A stretch of DNA of 64,000 nucleotides from Cardinalis cardinalis (GCA_014549065.1 JACDOX010000023.1:294652-358651); one strand, 5' to 3'. Counted from the first letter of the stretch, positions 1 to 14,580 are shown. Translations and numbers: made by a program. Notes: generated by a model from the letters alone, not told the origin.

Positions 1-3000
1 AAACATCGTTTTTCTTGTAAGCTAAACATATTTGACTGAGAAAAAGTAAGCTAATAAAGATGGAGAGGCAATTTTTAATGTCACTTTTTAGAGTACAGTA
101 ATTTGTCTAATCTTATTGCCTTGGAATATGAGTACACGTTATACATTCACTTTACACAGGAGGGAATACATTTGAGAGAGAAATGAGGTTTTTCTTCCAT
201 GCCCAACATATGGAAACATGTNTAAAACAAGAAGCTCTAAACTTTGCCAGTGTTCACACTCTCTTGTCTGTGGAGGCATAATGGAATTGTTTGGAAATTT
301 CTGGTGACAAGTGTACTGATTTGAACCTAGGTGAATACAGTTTACCCAACTGAATACTTTTGGGTTATGGAAAACATTGGTATACGGCAAATCTCTCTGT
401 CCATACACTAATCAGTGCAAAATTCTTGGCCATTTTTCCATAACCCTCTGGTTGTTGCTGGTAGCAAGCAGAGATTTGCTGTAGNAATTAAAGAAGCTTC
501 ATTCCTCCCACCACCAGCAGCTGTTTGTCCCTGCAGTGTTCCTGGGCAGGGCAGAGCTGCATCAATCCATGGTATGCATGACTCACAGGAAAGTAATAAA
601 AACCTGGGGCTAGAAAAGGCCTCAGGAAGGCAACTAGCTCATAGTGCAAGAGCTAGAGCAGCTCGTTTAAGATAGAAACCTATGTAGTTGAAAAGCACAT
701 GCAGAGGAAGCAGCTGGGTGAGTCTTCTGGGATGCTGTAAGTACTGGGACTTCTGCCTGCACATCAATTTCCATGCACTGCCTCGAGCACTGTGTAATGC
801 CTGTGACCACAGCTCTTTCCAAACACATTTTGCAGGCAATGCATAAAGGCCTAATGCAAGAAATGCCCACCTCTAGACTTATCAGTCAACCACAAGCACA
901 TTGAGCTGTTCAAGAAGCCTGTGGGCTCCACAGTTTCACCAGTGACTGATTGTGTCGTTNCTATTTCACAACAGATAAGGTCCAGCACCAAAACACAGAA
1001 GTCCTTTTTCACTCTGAATAATTCACAAAACTGAATTAATCCGTTCCGGGATGAAGTCCATACCTTGGTTCCAAATTGTAGGTATCATATGTGCATTTCT
1101 GTTTCATTAAGGCAAAGTGTATTTGGGTAGCTGTCATGTAGTGCCTGGAATGTGATGGAAACAAGAGGTCCTGGCTGCCTGCTGCTGAGGAACTCCCAAG
1201 GCACTTCTCACAGGAGCAGCGGTGTTAACCCTGATATCCTGGTCAAATTCCAACATGGCTAATTATATCCCACTTACCTAAAGCCCTGCCATACTTTCTC
1301 TGCCTGCTGCAAGGACTTGCTGCTTGCAGCAGGCTCTCCTCTGGTCCTCTTGAGGATTATTGCCTTTCACATCNGAGGCACTGGTATTTATGGAGTAGCT
1401 GCAGTTAGTTATCAGTTTGTAAAATTTCCTAACCAGCACAGGACTGTTAAATTAAAACTGCAGTTATTACTATGTAGGGTCTGAGGCAAAAGAGGCCAAA
1501 ATCTCCTGAAAAAAAAATGAGTAAATAAACCACAAGGCTGCAAATGAAATTCAGAGCAGTAGCTCATGCACCATGGCAATGACCACAGTAGTGCTCCATC
1601 ATCTGACCATTGCATCATGCAACATTATCTAACCACTTGCCTGAAGAAAATTAGAAAAGGATAAATGTGGATGGGGACAGAGCACTGAACAAAAGTGTGG
1701 GGGGAGAGCAGCACAGGTGAATATCTCTTGGAGATAATACCAAGGAGCCCAAGAATGATATCATCTGCTGATGTTGCTTGTGAAAATATAGTAATTCAAG
1801 ATTTTATAGTAAGTGAATCTTCCCCAGGATTTCAGGTCNGTTTCTTTTGCATAGTTATTAAAATATTTTAAGAGATGTTTGTANCTGTGTAAAGCTACAG
1901 TGAGGTTGAACAGTGGGAAAATCCCCACATTTAAAATTTTGACTATAAAATTCTGACTATGAAGTAGAATATCAAGGATAACGTTAAAATGGCAATATCA
2001 CGTCTTCCTGTCTGTTTGGAAAGGCAGNGCAGGTGTGGTACAGAATACTATTGCAAATGACTGCATGATAATCCTAGTGACTCTTTTTGCATCTTCCTTA
2101 GAAATAAATATTTCCTGAAGGAAAAAAAAAATCTGTATATGCATCTACATACCAGAATGTATCAATCTCATTATCTTCTCAGTATCCGCATTCACCAAAA
2201 AGTCGTTGAAATTAACAGACATGACAGGTTCACCAAGAGGGGCTGAAACCAAAGGGTGGATTTCCATTCNCTGGGAATCATTCTCACCCTTCCCTGCTCT
2301 CTTTTCATGAAAATCCAACCTGTTTATATGTCTGCCAAGTATCCTGCTATTTAGACAGTCCAGAGAGCAACATCCTTACTGGTCATCTTGTGTGGTAGAA
2401 CCTACTTTCAGGGTTCTCTTCTCTCTGATATGTACGTGTAAATACACACACGCTGATTAGATCACTAGCAACATAGTGGCTCAGCTATTCAGCAGAATTA
2501 TTTGCATTTGTCTCTAATATTTAGCTGAGGACACGGCAGTAGCATGTGCTGTTGATAAATTATATGTGTGGGTGTGCACTCCAGGGCATGCCCATAAGGA
2601 GCTATTCCNGTTCCTGTTTTTAAAAGACAGGTGCTTCTGTCACAGCTAGAAACCTTCACAAATGAGAATAANGGGGACAATAATTTAAGAATAAGGGAGA
2701 GAATAAATTAAGAACCTTAAATATCTCTTTCTTTCTTCTATGTCTCCCTAAGCAGGATGAGGCCATGTTAATGGAGTAGCACGAAGTGGACAAGATGACA
2801 TAGTAGATACTACCAGGATGTACTGTATTTTTGTAAGATAAGTAAGGCCTGTCATCTTCAGAAGGATCAACAAATCCTACATATTCTTTAGAGCACAATA
2901 AGATAGTGTCAGAGAGCTCCAAATTGTTATGTAATTCCGTACTCTTTCCTGTGTCATTAGCTTTCCTTATTCTGTTTAATGTACATAAATATTAATGTTG

Positions 3001-6000
3001 TGAGNATGGGATAAAATATCCTTTTACAGAGCTGCTTTTCATTGTCATAAACAGGAGTTTAGGGAAAATTTAACATAAAAATTAAATTCTGAACTGTTGC
3101 AGTTTAGGACTTCACATTTCATACTTTTAAACTGCTTTTATTCAGCAGCAGAATTTCACTGAATAATTCAAAGTTCCCTTAAAAAGCAGCAATAACAACA
3201 ACAAAACAAACAAATNAAACACAACAACAAAACAAAACGACAAACAGTTGCTTTTCTTGTAAGGAGTCNTGGATTTTTCATCTTGGAACTGTAACAGAAC
3301 TGGGAAAATGGGGCTCCCTCCTCACTNAAGATGATTGTAATATTCCTTTCTTGTTGTAAATGTATTTATACATCACATAAATGAATCCCACTGTTCATCT
3401 GAGAGAGGAAAGCCATCCCCCACGGTAACAAGTGCAGATGTCATCCTAAGTCTGCTTAGATACATGCAGCACATAGATTTTGGGTGAAACTTATGATTTT
3501 ATTTTATCCCAGCAGATCCAGTTTGGAGTCTCTCAGCCCTGTTGGTAAAGCAGAGTTTAGCCAGCCCTACAGAGAAATTATCTTCAAAATACAGTGGGTT
3601 TTGCGATGTAAGATCACTTTGCTGAGTGTGAGCCTGAAGGGCTGGCTCTCCCAGCCCTGTATAGCCTCCCTTNTTCTTGAAATCTCTTTTCCCCAGAAAT
3701 GTGGAGCTGGGTGGACAAGCTATCAGCTCACCTCCTCTTCCACAGCCACGGCCAAATAGGTGATTTGCTGNTTCTTGCTACAGGCTGACACTTTCAGCAT
3801 GGCTAATTTTTGTTCATGACCTGATGTGGTGTGAAGTCCACCTTATGTCTACCAAGTTTTTAGGCTTGACAGACATTGTAAGCCCAAGAAACATACATAA
3901 TAGATCTTNCTAGAAAAACCATTCCAGACAGAAGTTTCTTCCCAGACACAAGTCTTAGCCCCATGTGTCCTGCATGGCCTGAACCNCCCAATGATGCCTG
4001 GAGCACCTCTAAGCCACTGAGCCTAAGGAGGACTGCAGGCCAAAACAGTTCACGGGTTTACACATGACTGCTCTTCCATCTATTTTTCATTCTGATCTGC
4101 CATAATTGTGCTACTATCCTTANACATTTCTGATCCTTTTTGAGTCCTGCTATGTTCTTGATCATTCCTGAACTCGCCTGGAAAACTCTAAGTGTCACAC
4201 TTTGACTTACTAGCAAGACATCTATCTAGACTTTTCCAATCATCACCAGATATTGCCCTTGTGTAATGGAAATATGAATGTGTCTGATATTAGTGCTAGC
4301 TTACATGAAAACAGTAACAAATTTTATTAGTGGCAAAGTTGAGATGCCTAGAAATAAGACTATAAGATATATTGCTGAGANTTTAAAATAAGTGACTATG
4401 AAGAAACCTTCCATATCCCAAAATCTGGATCAGAGGTGTGCATGTGCCATTTTAAGCCAGAATTTCCACTGTGCATTACAATTCTTCCATTCTGAAGCAA
4501 AATATTTCCAGGCCTCTATATAAGCTGCAGATCAGATTGGAACTACAGAGGTGTAAAAGCAGACATCTAAAGTAGCATTGTAAGAATGACATGTAGAAGA
4601 AAGGTTAGGTTTTAGTTTTGTCATGTTACTTTTACACAGTTTGNGAGTTATTTCAATAATCAAAAACGTATTATCTCAACAGACTGCTTAAAAATTTATG
4701 CATGTGACATAATGTTAAAATGAACTTTAAGAGGTCAGTTTTGAAGGTGGAAAGGTGGAAAATTTGGACTCGGTTTTTAAAACAATTTCCTTGGAATAAT
4801 CTCTATTGGTCTCTGGAGCCCTATCNCAAGTGGAATTGGTGAGACGTATCCTGGACAGGATGGTCTGAGTAAAACTGTTCAAAACACTTGAAAATGTATC
4901 CCTTTTATGTCTTCTTTACAGAGAATGAGGGACAGTCTTGCCTCCCATTATAATGGTCACATTTACTGTGTCTAGCTGGCAAACAGTTCTTTCTTGAAGC
5001 AGTACTAGTTGGTCTCACAGGTTAGCTCAAGACATGGGGAATTTTATACTGGTGTTCACTCTTTGCTTCCTTGCATTTAAGGCATCATCTTCATCATGGA
5101 CTGGAACATGATGTGTCCTCTTTTCCATAGAGNCAATGTTTGATGTGCAAAATAATTTAATGGAGTACATAACATCTATTACATCACATTGACTACCCTG
5201 CCAGCACTTTAACGAGACTCCCTGTTCTGTACGCAGCTCCAAGACAGGACTTTCATCAAGTTGTGTTGTTTTAAGATGGAGAACACTGCTTCAGCCCTTC
5301 ACAAGCAGCTGTCAGTAAAGTTAGCAAATTTCCCAAAACCTTGACTTGGATGTAGGATCTTGGACTGGCTTGGTATTATTTACAGTGTTTTGCTCTTTGT
5401 GATTTACAGGGAGGCTGGCTGAGTTCTGATCTGGATTTCTCCAAAGTAGTCCAGCTCTGTGTTGGAGCCTGCTGAAGTCAGCAGTTGTTCCTATCAACAT
5501 CTGTAACACATTTGGCATTACTTGAAAATATTACTCACAACTGTTAAACTAATAAAAGCCTGTCTTTCATATTTGAACTATAAGGTGATCATGTATGCTG
5601 GGCACTCATCATTGACTTAGATATTATCTCTGTGCTAGTAATATTTTTGCTCTGCTTGCTCCAAAACCTGGATTTTTGACCAGGGAGCAATTCTCAGCTG
5701 AGAAAATTAGTCTGACTCAAGAGTTGTGCCAGAACCTGGAGGACTTGTGGTTGATTTACTTCCAAGTGCTCTGTACCAACTTGTACTAATTCTTGAGCCT
5801 CTCCAATAAATGTTGTGGTAGATATCCAGTGTATCATAATTAGTAGAGCTTTCCTATACAAAAGGAGGCTTTTCAATTGACAGCTGTGTCAATAACAAAG
5901 ATGAGGACTTTATATAAGTATTTTAAACACTCTAACTGAAAAATATTAGCACAGTGTCAGGAAATAAGGATTTCCCAATATAAATTNGTTACCTGTGAAA

Positions 6001-6071
6001 GACGGTCCTAACTGGAAGAAATGGACTAAATTGTGACATGCTTTCCCCTGCATATATTTCCTGCTCCTTAT
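1..6071. other. Gene-free AT-rich intergenic DNA
   Basis: I see no coding exon, RNA gene or recognisable repeat here. Open frames are short (90 residues or less), have no familiar motif and no plausible splice context. There is a short A/C-rich simple stretch near 3190-3245. This is most likely the distal upstream side of SIX2, which in other vertebrates is a gene desert holding long-range enhancers. That role is inferred from position only. Confidence 0.6.
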
Positions 6072-6472
6072 GAGGAGAGGTTGAGGAATCTGGACGTGCT
6101 TAGCCTGGAGAAGAGACAACTGAGAGGGTACCTCATCAGTGTCTNTGGGTGTCTGAAGGCTGGGTGTCAAGAGGAGTCAGGCTGTTTTTGGTAGTGCCAA
6201 GCAAAAGGACAAGAGGCAATGGGCAGAAACTGCTGCACAGGAAGTTCCACTTGAACATGAGGAAGAACTTCTGTACTGTGCAAGTGACCAAGCACTGGAA
6301 CAGATTGTCCAAGGAGGATGTGTAGTCTCTATCACTGGAGATATTCAAAAGCCTTTGGTTCAAAATCCTCAGTAACACACTCTGTGGAACCCTGCTTGAG
6401 CAGGGAGGTTTGACTAGGTGATATCCCGTGCTCTCTTCCATCCTTAACCTTCCTGTGATTCTGTGATAGATT
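6072..6472 (+). mobile_element. CR1 LINE, 3'-end fragment
   Basis: The order of recognisable CR1 blocks is correct for the + strand: a gaggagaggttgagg start, tagcctggagaagag, a run about a block that ends in gcactggaacagattgtcc, then ctggagatattcaaaag, and the terminal repeat-like tgattctgtgat. It holds only the end of the second ORF and the 3' UTR, which is the usual 5'-truncated state of CR1 copies in birds. It is clearly diverged from any intact consensus, so it is old and immobile. The boundaries are read by eye and may be off by about 20 bp. Confidence 0.88.
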
Positions 6473-9400
6473 CATGAAATTATGTCAAAATGCAGCACTG
6501 GCTGAGCAAATCCTGAATGCCATGTGGTAAAGTGTGCTTCTCATGTGGCATAAGCCCATGTTCTTGGAATTAAGATCTGTTTCAAAAGGTAATTTGATGG
6601 AATCATACGAGATACTTGTCAAATGTGTGCCAAATGTACACTGCTTTCTGGGCCAGAAAAGCTTCAGAAATTGTGTGTGCACCAGCTATGGACTAGATTA
6701 AGAAGAAACACTTCAGAAGAGTTTCAGTGACTGTCTCTGTGTGTGCCATTTTTACTGAATAAATTAATCCAAAGATTTTCTGTGGCTTCAAATAGAGATA
6801 TATATTATGTTTCAGCAATTTGTTAGTCTGAAAAAACTCAGCCACATGTCTTAGGCCTGGGGCTGTGTATTCCTGAGCCAAACACTACATAAGCTATCTA
6901 GCAATAAGGACACCTCAATTGCTTCAGGCTTAGAAGTCTTCCTTTCAATTTAAATATGATAGCCCATTCTTGCCTGGAATTGCTGTGCTTGGCTCCCCCT
7001 TTGCAGTACTTGTTCCTTTGGCACTAGGTAAAGCCAGAANAACAACATGAATGTGCATGAAGTCTTCCAATAATTGATTTGCGTTATCCTATTTCTACTC
7101 CAGCAGAAGTCAGCAGGAATTGCCCCAAGGAACCAGGGCTGATCTGATGCTGAGGGTCCTNGAAAATCCTGCTATACCCTTTAGCAATAGTGTATGACTG
7201 CTCAGAGCTTCAGTGATGGGGACTTTTCCTGTGTACAGATATGAAATCCTCNCTTACAGAATGATTTTTTAAGTTAATACAACGTCATACATACAAAATT
7301 AGCAATCGCATTTTTGTTTAGTTAAAGTCATGCTATCTGCAATTTCCTCATTGCCAAATTAGGCCTAAATGAAATTTCCTCTGTTCTGGAGATTAGTTTT
7401 CAATTCTGCTTTGACAGANCTTCAGTTTACACATTTATCTCCCAAGTGCTACTGCATTGAGTCTCTCCTTCCATCTAAAAAAGGAAGCTCCTTCAAAGTC
7501 TCATTCGCTGGTCCTCATAAAATGAAATCTAGAGCTGCGTTAGATAATGACCATAAATGACCATACATCCCAGATAGTAGGCATATTACTAACAGTGTCT
7601 TCAGCAGTCTCTTTTGCTGTTGTTCTGTACTGAAGAGCCACCAATGGCTCGGGGAAATTGTAGACACATATTTTTTGCCTGTTGTTAGTAGACACTCTGT
7701 CAGGATGCTTTGGGTTTGTCTGGGACTCTTTATTCCATCTGACCTTTACTGACTCTTCCCATTCATCCATGAGCATGTACAAGCAGAAACACCAGCTGGT
7801 TCCCACTCACTCCTTTTCTGCACATCAAGGAGAAAAGACACAAGCAGGGTAAGAACAGTGAGTGGGTGATGTTTCCTTGCCTTCCTGCCCACAGCGGAGC
7901 GGGATGGGGATGGGGACCAGTTGGCACATGTTAATTATGACAGTGGTTTGAACATCAAAGGACTGAGATACAAGAAGCAAAGATGTGAGAACACAGGAAA
8001 AGAGAAAGAGGAAAGAATAGGTGTGATGTTACAAGAAGAGGTGTTCACTAGATCTAAGGGCTTATATTCCATGAGGTAATTATAGAAGTATAAACAATAA
8101 ATCAGTCTTTATCTGGCAGACCTTTGACCATAAGAAAAAAAGAAGATACATCAATGGGATTATANGATCTAGCTCTGTAGAGTATAGAGTATAGCTGAAA
8201 CAGTTTTGGGCTCTAAGTTGCCCTTTGAACAGCTTTATAGCAAGGCATGCATCAAAACTGTCGCTGAGAACGTGCTGNGGGTTTCTTGTATCTTCCACTG
8301 AAGGGGAAAGCTGTTACTGATTACTGGATACATTGGTTGTATTTCAAGGCTGGGCTCATGTGGCAGTTTTCTTTTTTGCTCTAAAGTTAGCTAACTGTAT
8401 GACAGCCTCTTTCTTTCCCTCCAGGAAAGACCTCCAAGAGTCCACTGCTATGGCTGGTTTGTGCAGAGAGATCACTGAAGAGGGGGAGGAAGGCTCTTCT
8501 TCTCCTACCTTCTGTGTTCCAACCAATTTTTCCTCTACTTCTGCAGCAGCAGGACAAAAGCCAAACCCCCTTTCCCCTTTGTGCTTACAGAGACTTTTGT
8601 GCCACCATTGCCTGATTAACAAAATTATTTGTAAAGTCTTTGTTTTACATTNGATCTTGTTAAAAAGGGTAGTTTTAAACAAAGCCAGATACTTTAAAGA
8701 TCACCACATGGTTTTAATCGTGTTTTCTACTTTGTGTCATAACTTGAATGAATAAGATATGAACAATATTCCTATTGTCACTACATTTCACTGTGTTATC
8801 GCATTTGCTAATNTTTCCTAGTTTAAAAAATTTTGGCAACTAGTATTAAGCTGATGTCATAACCGTGTATCTTCTGCTTACTCCATTGTTAGAGCCTGTT
8901 CCCAAGCCTACTGAAGCTGCTAGAAGGTCACTTTATAACTTCAGTCAGTGCTGGATCTGAAGCACCAAAAGGGAAACGTTATGCTCTGAAGGTTTCCCAC
9001 CTTCCAGATCCCATTCCTCTGCTCCTTCCAGCTACGCAAAGGCTCTCACTGTGCTGCAGAGCACAATGTGGCTTGGATGCTGTGCACACATGTGTGAACA
9101 TGATGAGTTTATGGGTGCATTTTTGCTGACAAACTGAAATTATGGGAGGAAGAGAGAGGAAGTACTTTGAGATTTGGAGTTAAATATTTGAATTGATCTT
9201 GTAAACAGAGTNATTGAGAAATGAAACAAAAAATAAAGATGTTTTCATTTCTGTGCAGCTGAAAAATATNCATAAGGAAAACTGGGGGGAGAAGGTGGAG
9301 AAAGCATGAAGTCACAGATTCTTCAGTCTTCCTTTAGGGCCATGCTCTTTCTCCTACATTATGGGATAGAGGCTGAGCTAGTGCNCAGATTCTTCTTCCA

Positions 9401-11612
9401 CTTCATAGCCATGCAGCTGCATCCTGCCCTCACAGTTAATCTCATTTATGGCCTTTCCAGAAGGCAGCCTACCCTGGGTGACAATTACAGTTGGTTAATT
9501 TTGGCATGATGTGATTAAAAGCAGACTGATATAAATCATTGAACAGTGTAGATTGTGAAAATGAAGTTGAGGTAGCATCCCAACCACAGCACTACCATGA
9601 GAGAAGCTGAGAGCCAGATGTTTGGCTAATGAAGAACCAATCTAATAATGGACTTTGTGTATCCTCTGGAGCTTGAAAGCCTTGCCTAATGCCAGATATC
9701 TCCNTGTTGCAATACATATTGAACATTTTAGAGGTTTACACATTGGTTTAGTGGGTTGTCTTGGCTTATAACTAAATACTCTAAGAGAAAGTTTGGGAGC
9801 AAGGTCTTCTGGAGCCCTGGAAGTGAGAGCCCTAACAGAAGATATCTTTGGAAAGATATTCTGAGTAGCCTAGGTACCCAGGTGTCTTAAGCACTCTGAA
9901 TCTTACCTTATGTTAAAGTGTAAAGTGGCTTGTTTGAGTAGGCAGTGTCATTTATNGGCAAAAACAAGTGAGAAGCATCTGTGCAATCGGGGCAGATGGA
10001 TGTCTGCGTGGAAACCCACTCTAAGTCTGCAATCAGGGTCTTCCTGTCTCTCCTTGCATTCCTCAGAGTCCATGTCCACTGTAAAGAGGAACAGTAAGAT
10101 AAAGTCTTTTGCTTTTTCATTACCTGAAATGTGGTAGGACGCTTTTAAGGCAAATGTGAGTGCTCTGATTACAAGGTCACTTTAGGTTCCGTGTGGCTTG
10201 AAGTGTGCTGCTGTCCTGGCCAGTGGGAACCTACAGACATCCTCTGCTGAGAGACGAGCTCAGTGTCTCCTGAGCCAGCCTCCTGCCTGCCACTTACATT
10301 CAATATGCTGCCATCTCCTCAGAGATGTCCTGCCTGACACAGGAGTGACAGAAGGTGCAGCTGGGAGCAATGGCACTCCGGTCCACAGAGTCAGTGCATC
10401 ATGGCAGCTGCCCATTTGGTACCTTTATAGTTTGTGATAGCACATTAGCCTTTGGCCTCTGCAGTAAGAGAAATGACAGAAGTAAGAAAATGACAGAAAA
10501 GTCATTANATCACCTGGTGATTTGATTGAAAAAGCAAACATTTTAAAGATTCTGGTTCTATTAAACNGGCAGCAGAAAAGCACAAAGCTCAAAGACAATC
10601 TATGCTCAGAAAGGATNTATTTTATTCTTGGGATAAACCCTNCTGTTCTGTTGGAGTTACTTTGCATCTTGTATATGCAGACCAACCTTCATAAATTTTT
10701 TTTAACAAACAAGGAGAGGGAACTATTTCTGTACTTTACTTTTGACTTGGGCCAGACCAGTTACTAAGGAAGTGNTCTGATCAGAGGGAGTTGGATCATG
10801 AGTAACATTTCTATTAATTNATGCATTAATCTGCAAGTCACACATTCAGAAATGACAGCTTGAATGTGAAAAAAATCCATTAATGTAAAGAGGAAGAAGG
10901 GAAGAAGAAAGAAAGAGAAAGATTAGGAGAATAGGAGCTGATGAGAGCACAATTCCTTGGCTAGTTACTCTGCAAAGAGCGCAGACTGAATGTCTCTACC
11001 TGAAGATTCAGACTTTTTACTCATGGCATAACTTTTCATGTCAGTAGAGTAAAATCTTCCTGAATCCATTTTCCTTTTTCTCCTAAATAGTATGTTCTGG
11101 AGAATCTGTGCTAATTTCATTACATTGCTTTTACTGCCTAAAAGATGGCAAAGCTTGTCAGAGTCAAAAAAGTCAAAAAAACTTGGAAGGTTTTACTTTA
11201 AAAGAAGTTTTCATTTTGCAAAATATGGTGTTTTCTCATTTGTAACAAAGNTTAACAAAGATGATAGGAAAATTATTTTTCCCAGCCAGGCAAAAAATCA
11301 AAATTTTTTGCATAGTTTTTTCTCATTCAGATCATGCTCTGCTTTAGTGATGAATCTGTTGAAGTAAGGAATTGTGCTAGGACCTGCTTCTGTTCAGCAG
11401 ATGACTCAAAGTATAACCTCACTGGTTCCTCAGCCCAACCTTCACTTGCATTGGACTGCACACCANGTGCCATCCAAAGCCCAGCCCAAACAATTCAAGG
11501 GTCAAGGCTTTATGAAGTCTGGACTGTATCTTTCTTTGACAAATAGCACATAGTGCCAAGATTTGCCACATCCTGTCCATGTGAGGCAAAGGTTTAGAAT
11601 TGACAATGTATT
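6473..11612. other. Gene-free intergenic DNA
   Basis: Nothing coding is supported. Overlapping open frames on both strands at 8333-8755 resemble no family and lie in a low-complexity, Ser/Pro/Glu-rich stretch. A purine-rich run is present at about 10870-10930. No tRNA-like or hairpin gene was seen. Confidence 0.55.
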
Positions 11613-11856
11613 TCACAGAATCATAGAATTGCAGAATATGCTGACTTGGAAGGGACCATCCAGTCCACAAGGATCATCAAATTGAACTCTTGACCCTGCA
11701 CAGGACACCCCAAGAATCCCACCATGTGCCTGAGAGCATTGTGCAAAGGCTTCTTGAGCTCTGTCAGGATTGGTGCCATGAGCACTTCCCTGGGGAGCTG
11801 NTCCAGTGCCCAGCCACCCTCTGGGCAAAGAACCTTTTCCTAATATCCAGCCTTCA
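11613..11856 (-). mobile_element. CR1 LINE, 3'-end fragment (reverse)
   Basis: The left edge reads cagaatcatagaattgcag, the reverse complement of the CR1 terminal octamer repeat. It is followed by ttggaagggacc, then cctgcacaggacacccc, accatgtgcctgagagcattgt, and an end at gaaccttttcctaatatcc. This order matches the 3' portion of a common avian CR1 subfamily read from the minus strand. An open frame that runs through it on the minus strand (11613-11936) is the remains of this element and not a host gene. Confidence 0.9.
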
Positions 11857-13894
11857 TCTTTAACAGATCCTTGACTAGTAGTCCCTTGACTAATTACACT
11901 GCAATGTTCCATCAATTCCATCAACCTCTCCACCACAATGGAAGTTGGAGTCCCTAGAGAGCCCTAAGGCTGTAGCATCTCTGGAAACAATTGGTCTATC
12001 TCTGTCTCATTTGCTTGAATACTACATAGCCTGTTCACTTCTTCCNGTAGCTCCTTCACTTGAGGGATTTGCTCCTCAGCCAGAGCACACCTTCTGCAAA
12101 AGGACTGTTTGTCAACCTCANCCTTTTGAAGAAATCTCAGGGACCCCTGTCTGAAAAGGTTTTCTCATGGAAGACAGTCTTCTGCATTCCAATATCTCTA
12201 AGTCATATTCATCACCCTCACANACATAGAAAATTGTCATTTCCTTGCTGAAATTGCCATTAAAAGAACCAAATAGAGAGTACCCAGTTCTTAGGGTATT
12301 GTGACAGCCTTGTTCAAGAGAGCAAGAAATACCATCTTATTTCAGTAGGCATTTCTTAGGCTAAGACATGGAAAAATAGTNTGAAAAAGGCTAAAACTAG
12401 ATGAACTGACCTCAAATTGAGACTATTTAACTAATAATTTCATGTATAATACTGTTGTGTTTGTCTTCATTCTGCAGTCATGAAAGGAGTGCAGATTCCC
12501 TGAAATTCAGCAGCATGGCTTGCTTTTGGAGTAGCACTTCAGCTGCAGTGCAGGACATTGTGTACCATGCCAGCCACATGTTGTATGTCTGCTCAATACA
12601 AGCACTTGCAGAACAGTAAAACAGCTGCTAGATAATGCCACTTGGTTTTGCTTCTTAAAGGCTTGCCACTGCAAGATATTCCAATTATTCCAACAAAAGT
12701 TACCTCAATTGTCTGAGTGTTGTCAGTTTGGAAAAAGTGTCCATCTGCAATCCCACGTACATGATAACAATTTTGAAAAAGCAGTGATCACTGCAACCAA
12801 AGCATTCACATCTGTTAAAAGCACAGCTTGCTCTTTCACTTGTGTCAAAAGTGTTGGCACAGAATTCAAAGCACTGGATTGGCAATTCTATCAGGAAGCA
12901 AGTGCCACATAAAGCCATAATAGCTGCCTTCGTTAGCTTTTGTTGTCTGAAAAATTCCAAGTGCTTTGGATAACACAATGTGCCACATATCTGTAGAAGC
13001 TGTTGGGCAGCAGTGTGACAGCCATATGCTTACATCTATAATGTGTGCTTGCCCTCATCTTTAACTAAATGTTTTCCTAAAGCAGCTGTGGCAACAGGAG
13101 TGAGCTCAAACAATTCCCACACAAGTAAAATGCAGCTGAAGGCGCTGGGTTTTCTGACAAGGGGACTGAGGCCACAAGTGCCCCTAGTGCTCTGCAAAGA
13201 TTCTTCTCTAACACTAACAGTGTTCTGTGGAATCAGGCACAGTTGCTGGTGCAGTTGGAGAAGGATATGGCCTGGTTGCTCAGCATGGTGCTGAAGCAGG
13301 AATCTTGCCTCTGGTGCTGGCGCTAACTCGTGTGGGTCAAAAGGACTGTGTCTGCACTGCCCTTGGGTGTGAGCTGGCTTGTGTTTCTCTGCACCTGTAG
13401 CAGGGATCTTCCACAACTTCTCCTGAAATCCCCCTTTTCACCTCCTCAGACATGGATGAACAGGGAGATTATGGGAGCAGCTGAAAAGGGAATACAAGTA
13501 GAGTTAGGAAGAGGCACGTGTGGCTAACTGTGGCAATGTAGGTAATTCAAACCACTTTGGTTTTGAAATTACAAGCAAAATCATTCCATGTCAGAATGTA
13601 TGAGGTTTGTTTTATATCCCACCGAACTGAATCCCATGAATAAAGAACAAAAATCCAGATGTCATATGTTGCCAAATACTTCACTCTTCTTTCTCACATC
13701 TCCTATTCAAAGTCTAACTATTAGATGTTCCTCTGACAAAGACAAAATCTGTGTTCCAGCTTTTCTTACTGCAAACACAAAGTCTTGCATTAAAATAGAC
13801 CTCTGTCCAGTAGCCGAGGCACGATGAAGAGCCTGCCCATCCTTTCAGCCATGCTTCTGTAGCAAGGAGGGCACATGGTGTCAGTAAGCATTGT
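11857..13894. other. Gene-free intergenic DNA
   Basis: No gene or repeat is recognised between the second CR1 tail and the mitochondrial insertion. Open frames of up to 126 residues on either strand (for example around 13036-13416) show no conserved motif. Confidence 0.5.
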
Positions 13895-14290
13895 GAGGAT
13901 GAGGGTGGGGATAAGGGTGGCTTCAAATGCAATGTAAAAGAGTATTAGTTCTGAGGCTGAGAAGGCTAGGAGGATGGATAGTTGGGCTAGGATTACTGTT
14001 GTGGTGACAACTCGTTTGCGGGTGATGGGTTCTTGTTCTAGGTGGTTCTGGCTTGCTATAATTATGAGTGGGAGGAGTCAGCACAAAAATACTAGTAAGG
14101 GGGAGGAGATTTGGTCAATAGATGTTCAGAGGGTTAGGCCTTTGTTTGGGTAGTACGTTGGAGTAAGTCATTGGAGGCTGATGGTGGCGATTAGTAGGCC
14201 GTACAGTGNGGTATTGGTTCATAGGTGTTTGCGCGGGGAGAGGAGGGTTAAGGGGAGGANTATTGCGGTTGNGGCGATGATTTTTAGCAT
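13895..14290 (-). pseudogene. ND4: NUMT ND4 fragment (first 132 codons)
   Basis: In the mitochondrion ND4 is a proton-pumping membrane subunit of complex I. Here the start codon ATG at 14288-14290 overlaps the end of ND4L as in real mtDNA. The frame then stays open under the mitochondrial code for 132 codons, with TGA read as Trp several times, and reads through the recognisable segment FSASELMLFYIAFEATLIPT. Similarity stops at about 13895, just before the usual ITRWGNQ segment, so about 70 percent of the gene is missing. It cannot be expressed from the nucleus because standard-code stops (TGA) interrupt it. Confidence 0.93.
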
Positions 14291-14579
14291 TGTAGGAGGT
14301 TGAAGTTGTGTAAGTGGTCGGATCCGTGGGTTTGGGTTGAGGCTACTAGTAGGGCTAATCCTGTACTGCTTNGCAGGCAGAGAATGTTAGTATGAGGATG
14401 GGTAGGATGGTGGAGACTGATGATTGTATCTGGATGGGTCACATGGCTAGGGCGACGTATATGGATAGTATTATGCTCTCTAAACATAGTAGGGCTGAGA
14501 TTAGGTGGGTTCAGTGGAAGGCTAGGCCTAGCCTGCTTAAGGTGAAGGCTGAGTAGAAGCTTAAGTGAAGGTAGGACAT
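14284..14579 (-). pseudogene. ND4L: NUMT ND4L, frameshifted
   Basis: ND4L is a small complex I membrane subunit. The ATG at 14577-14579 follows tRNA-Arg directly, and the TAA at 14284-14286 overlaps the ND4 start. The copy is 296 nt, one base short of the usual 297. The missing base lies near 14365, where the conserved CEAGTG segment should be, and puts the rest out of frame. It also has an AGG codon (14532-14534), not used as a sense codon in vertebrate mitochondria, and Arg codons changed to TGA and CAA that look like CpG decay. A standard-code open frame over its 3' half is a remnant of the true C-terminus. Confidence 0.94.
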
Positions 14580-14580
14580 A

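Noticed and set aside
8333..8755. 140-residue plus and 108-residue minus overlapping frames
   Set aside because: No recognisable family, low-complexity segments and no gene context.
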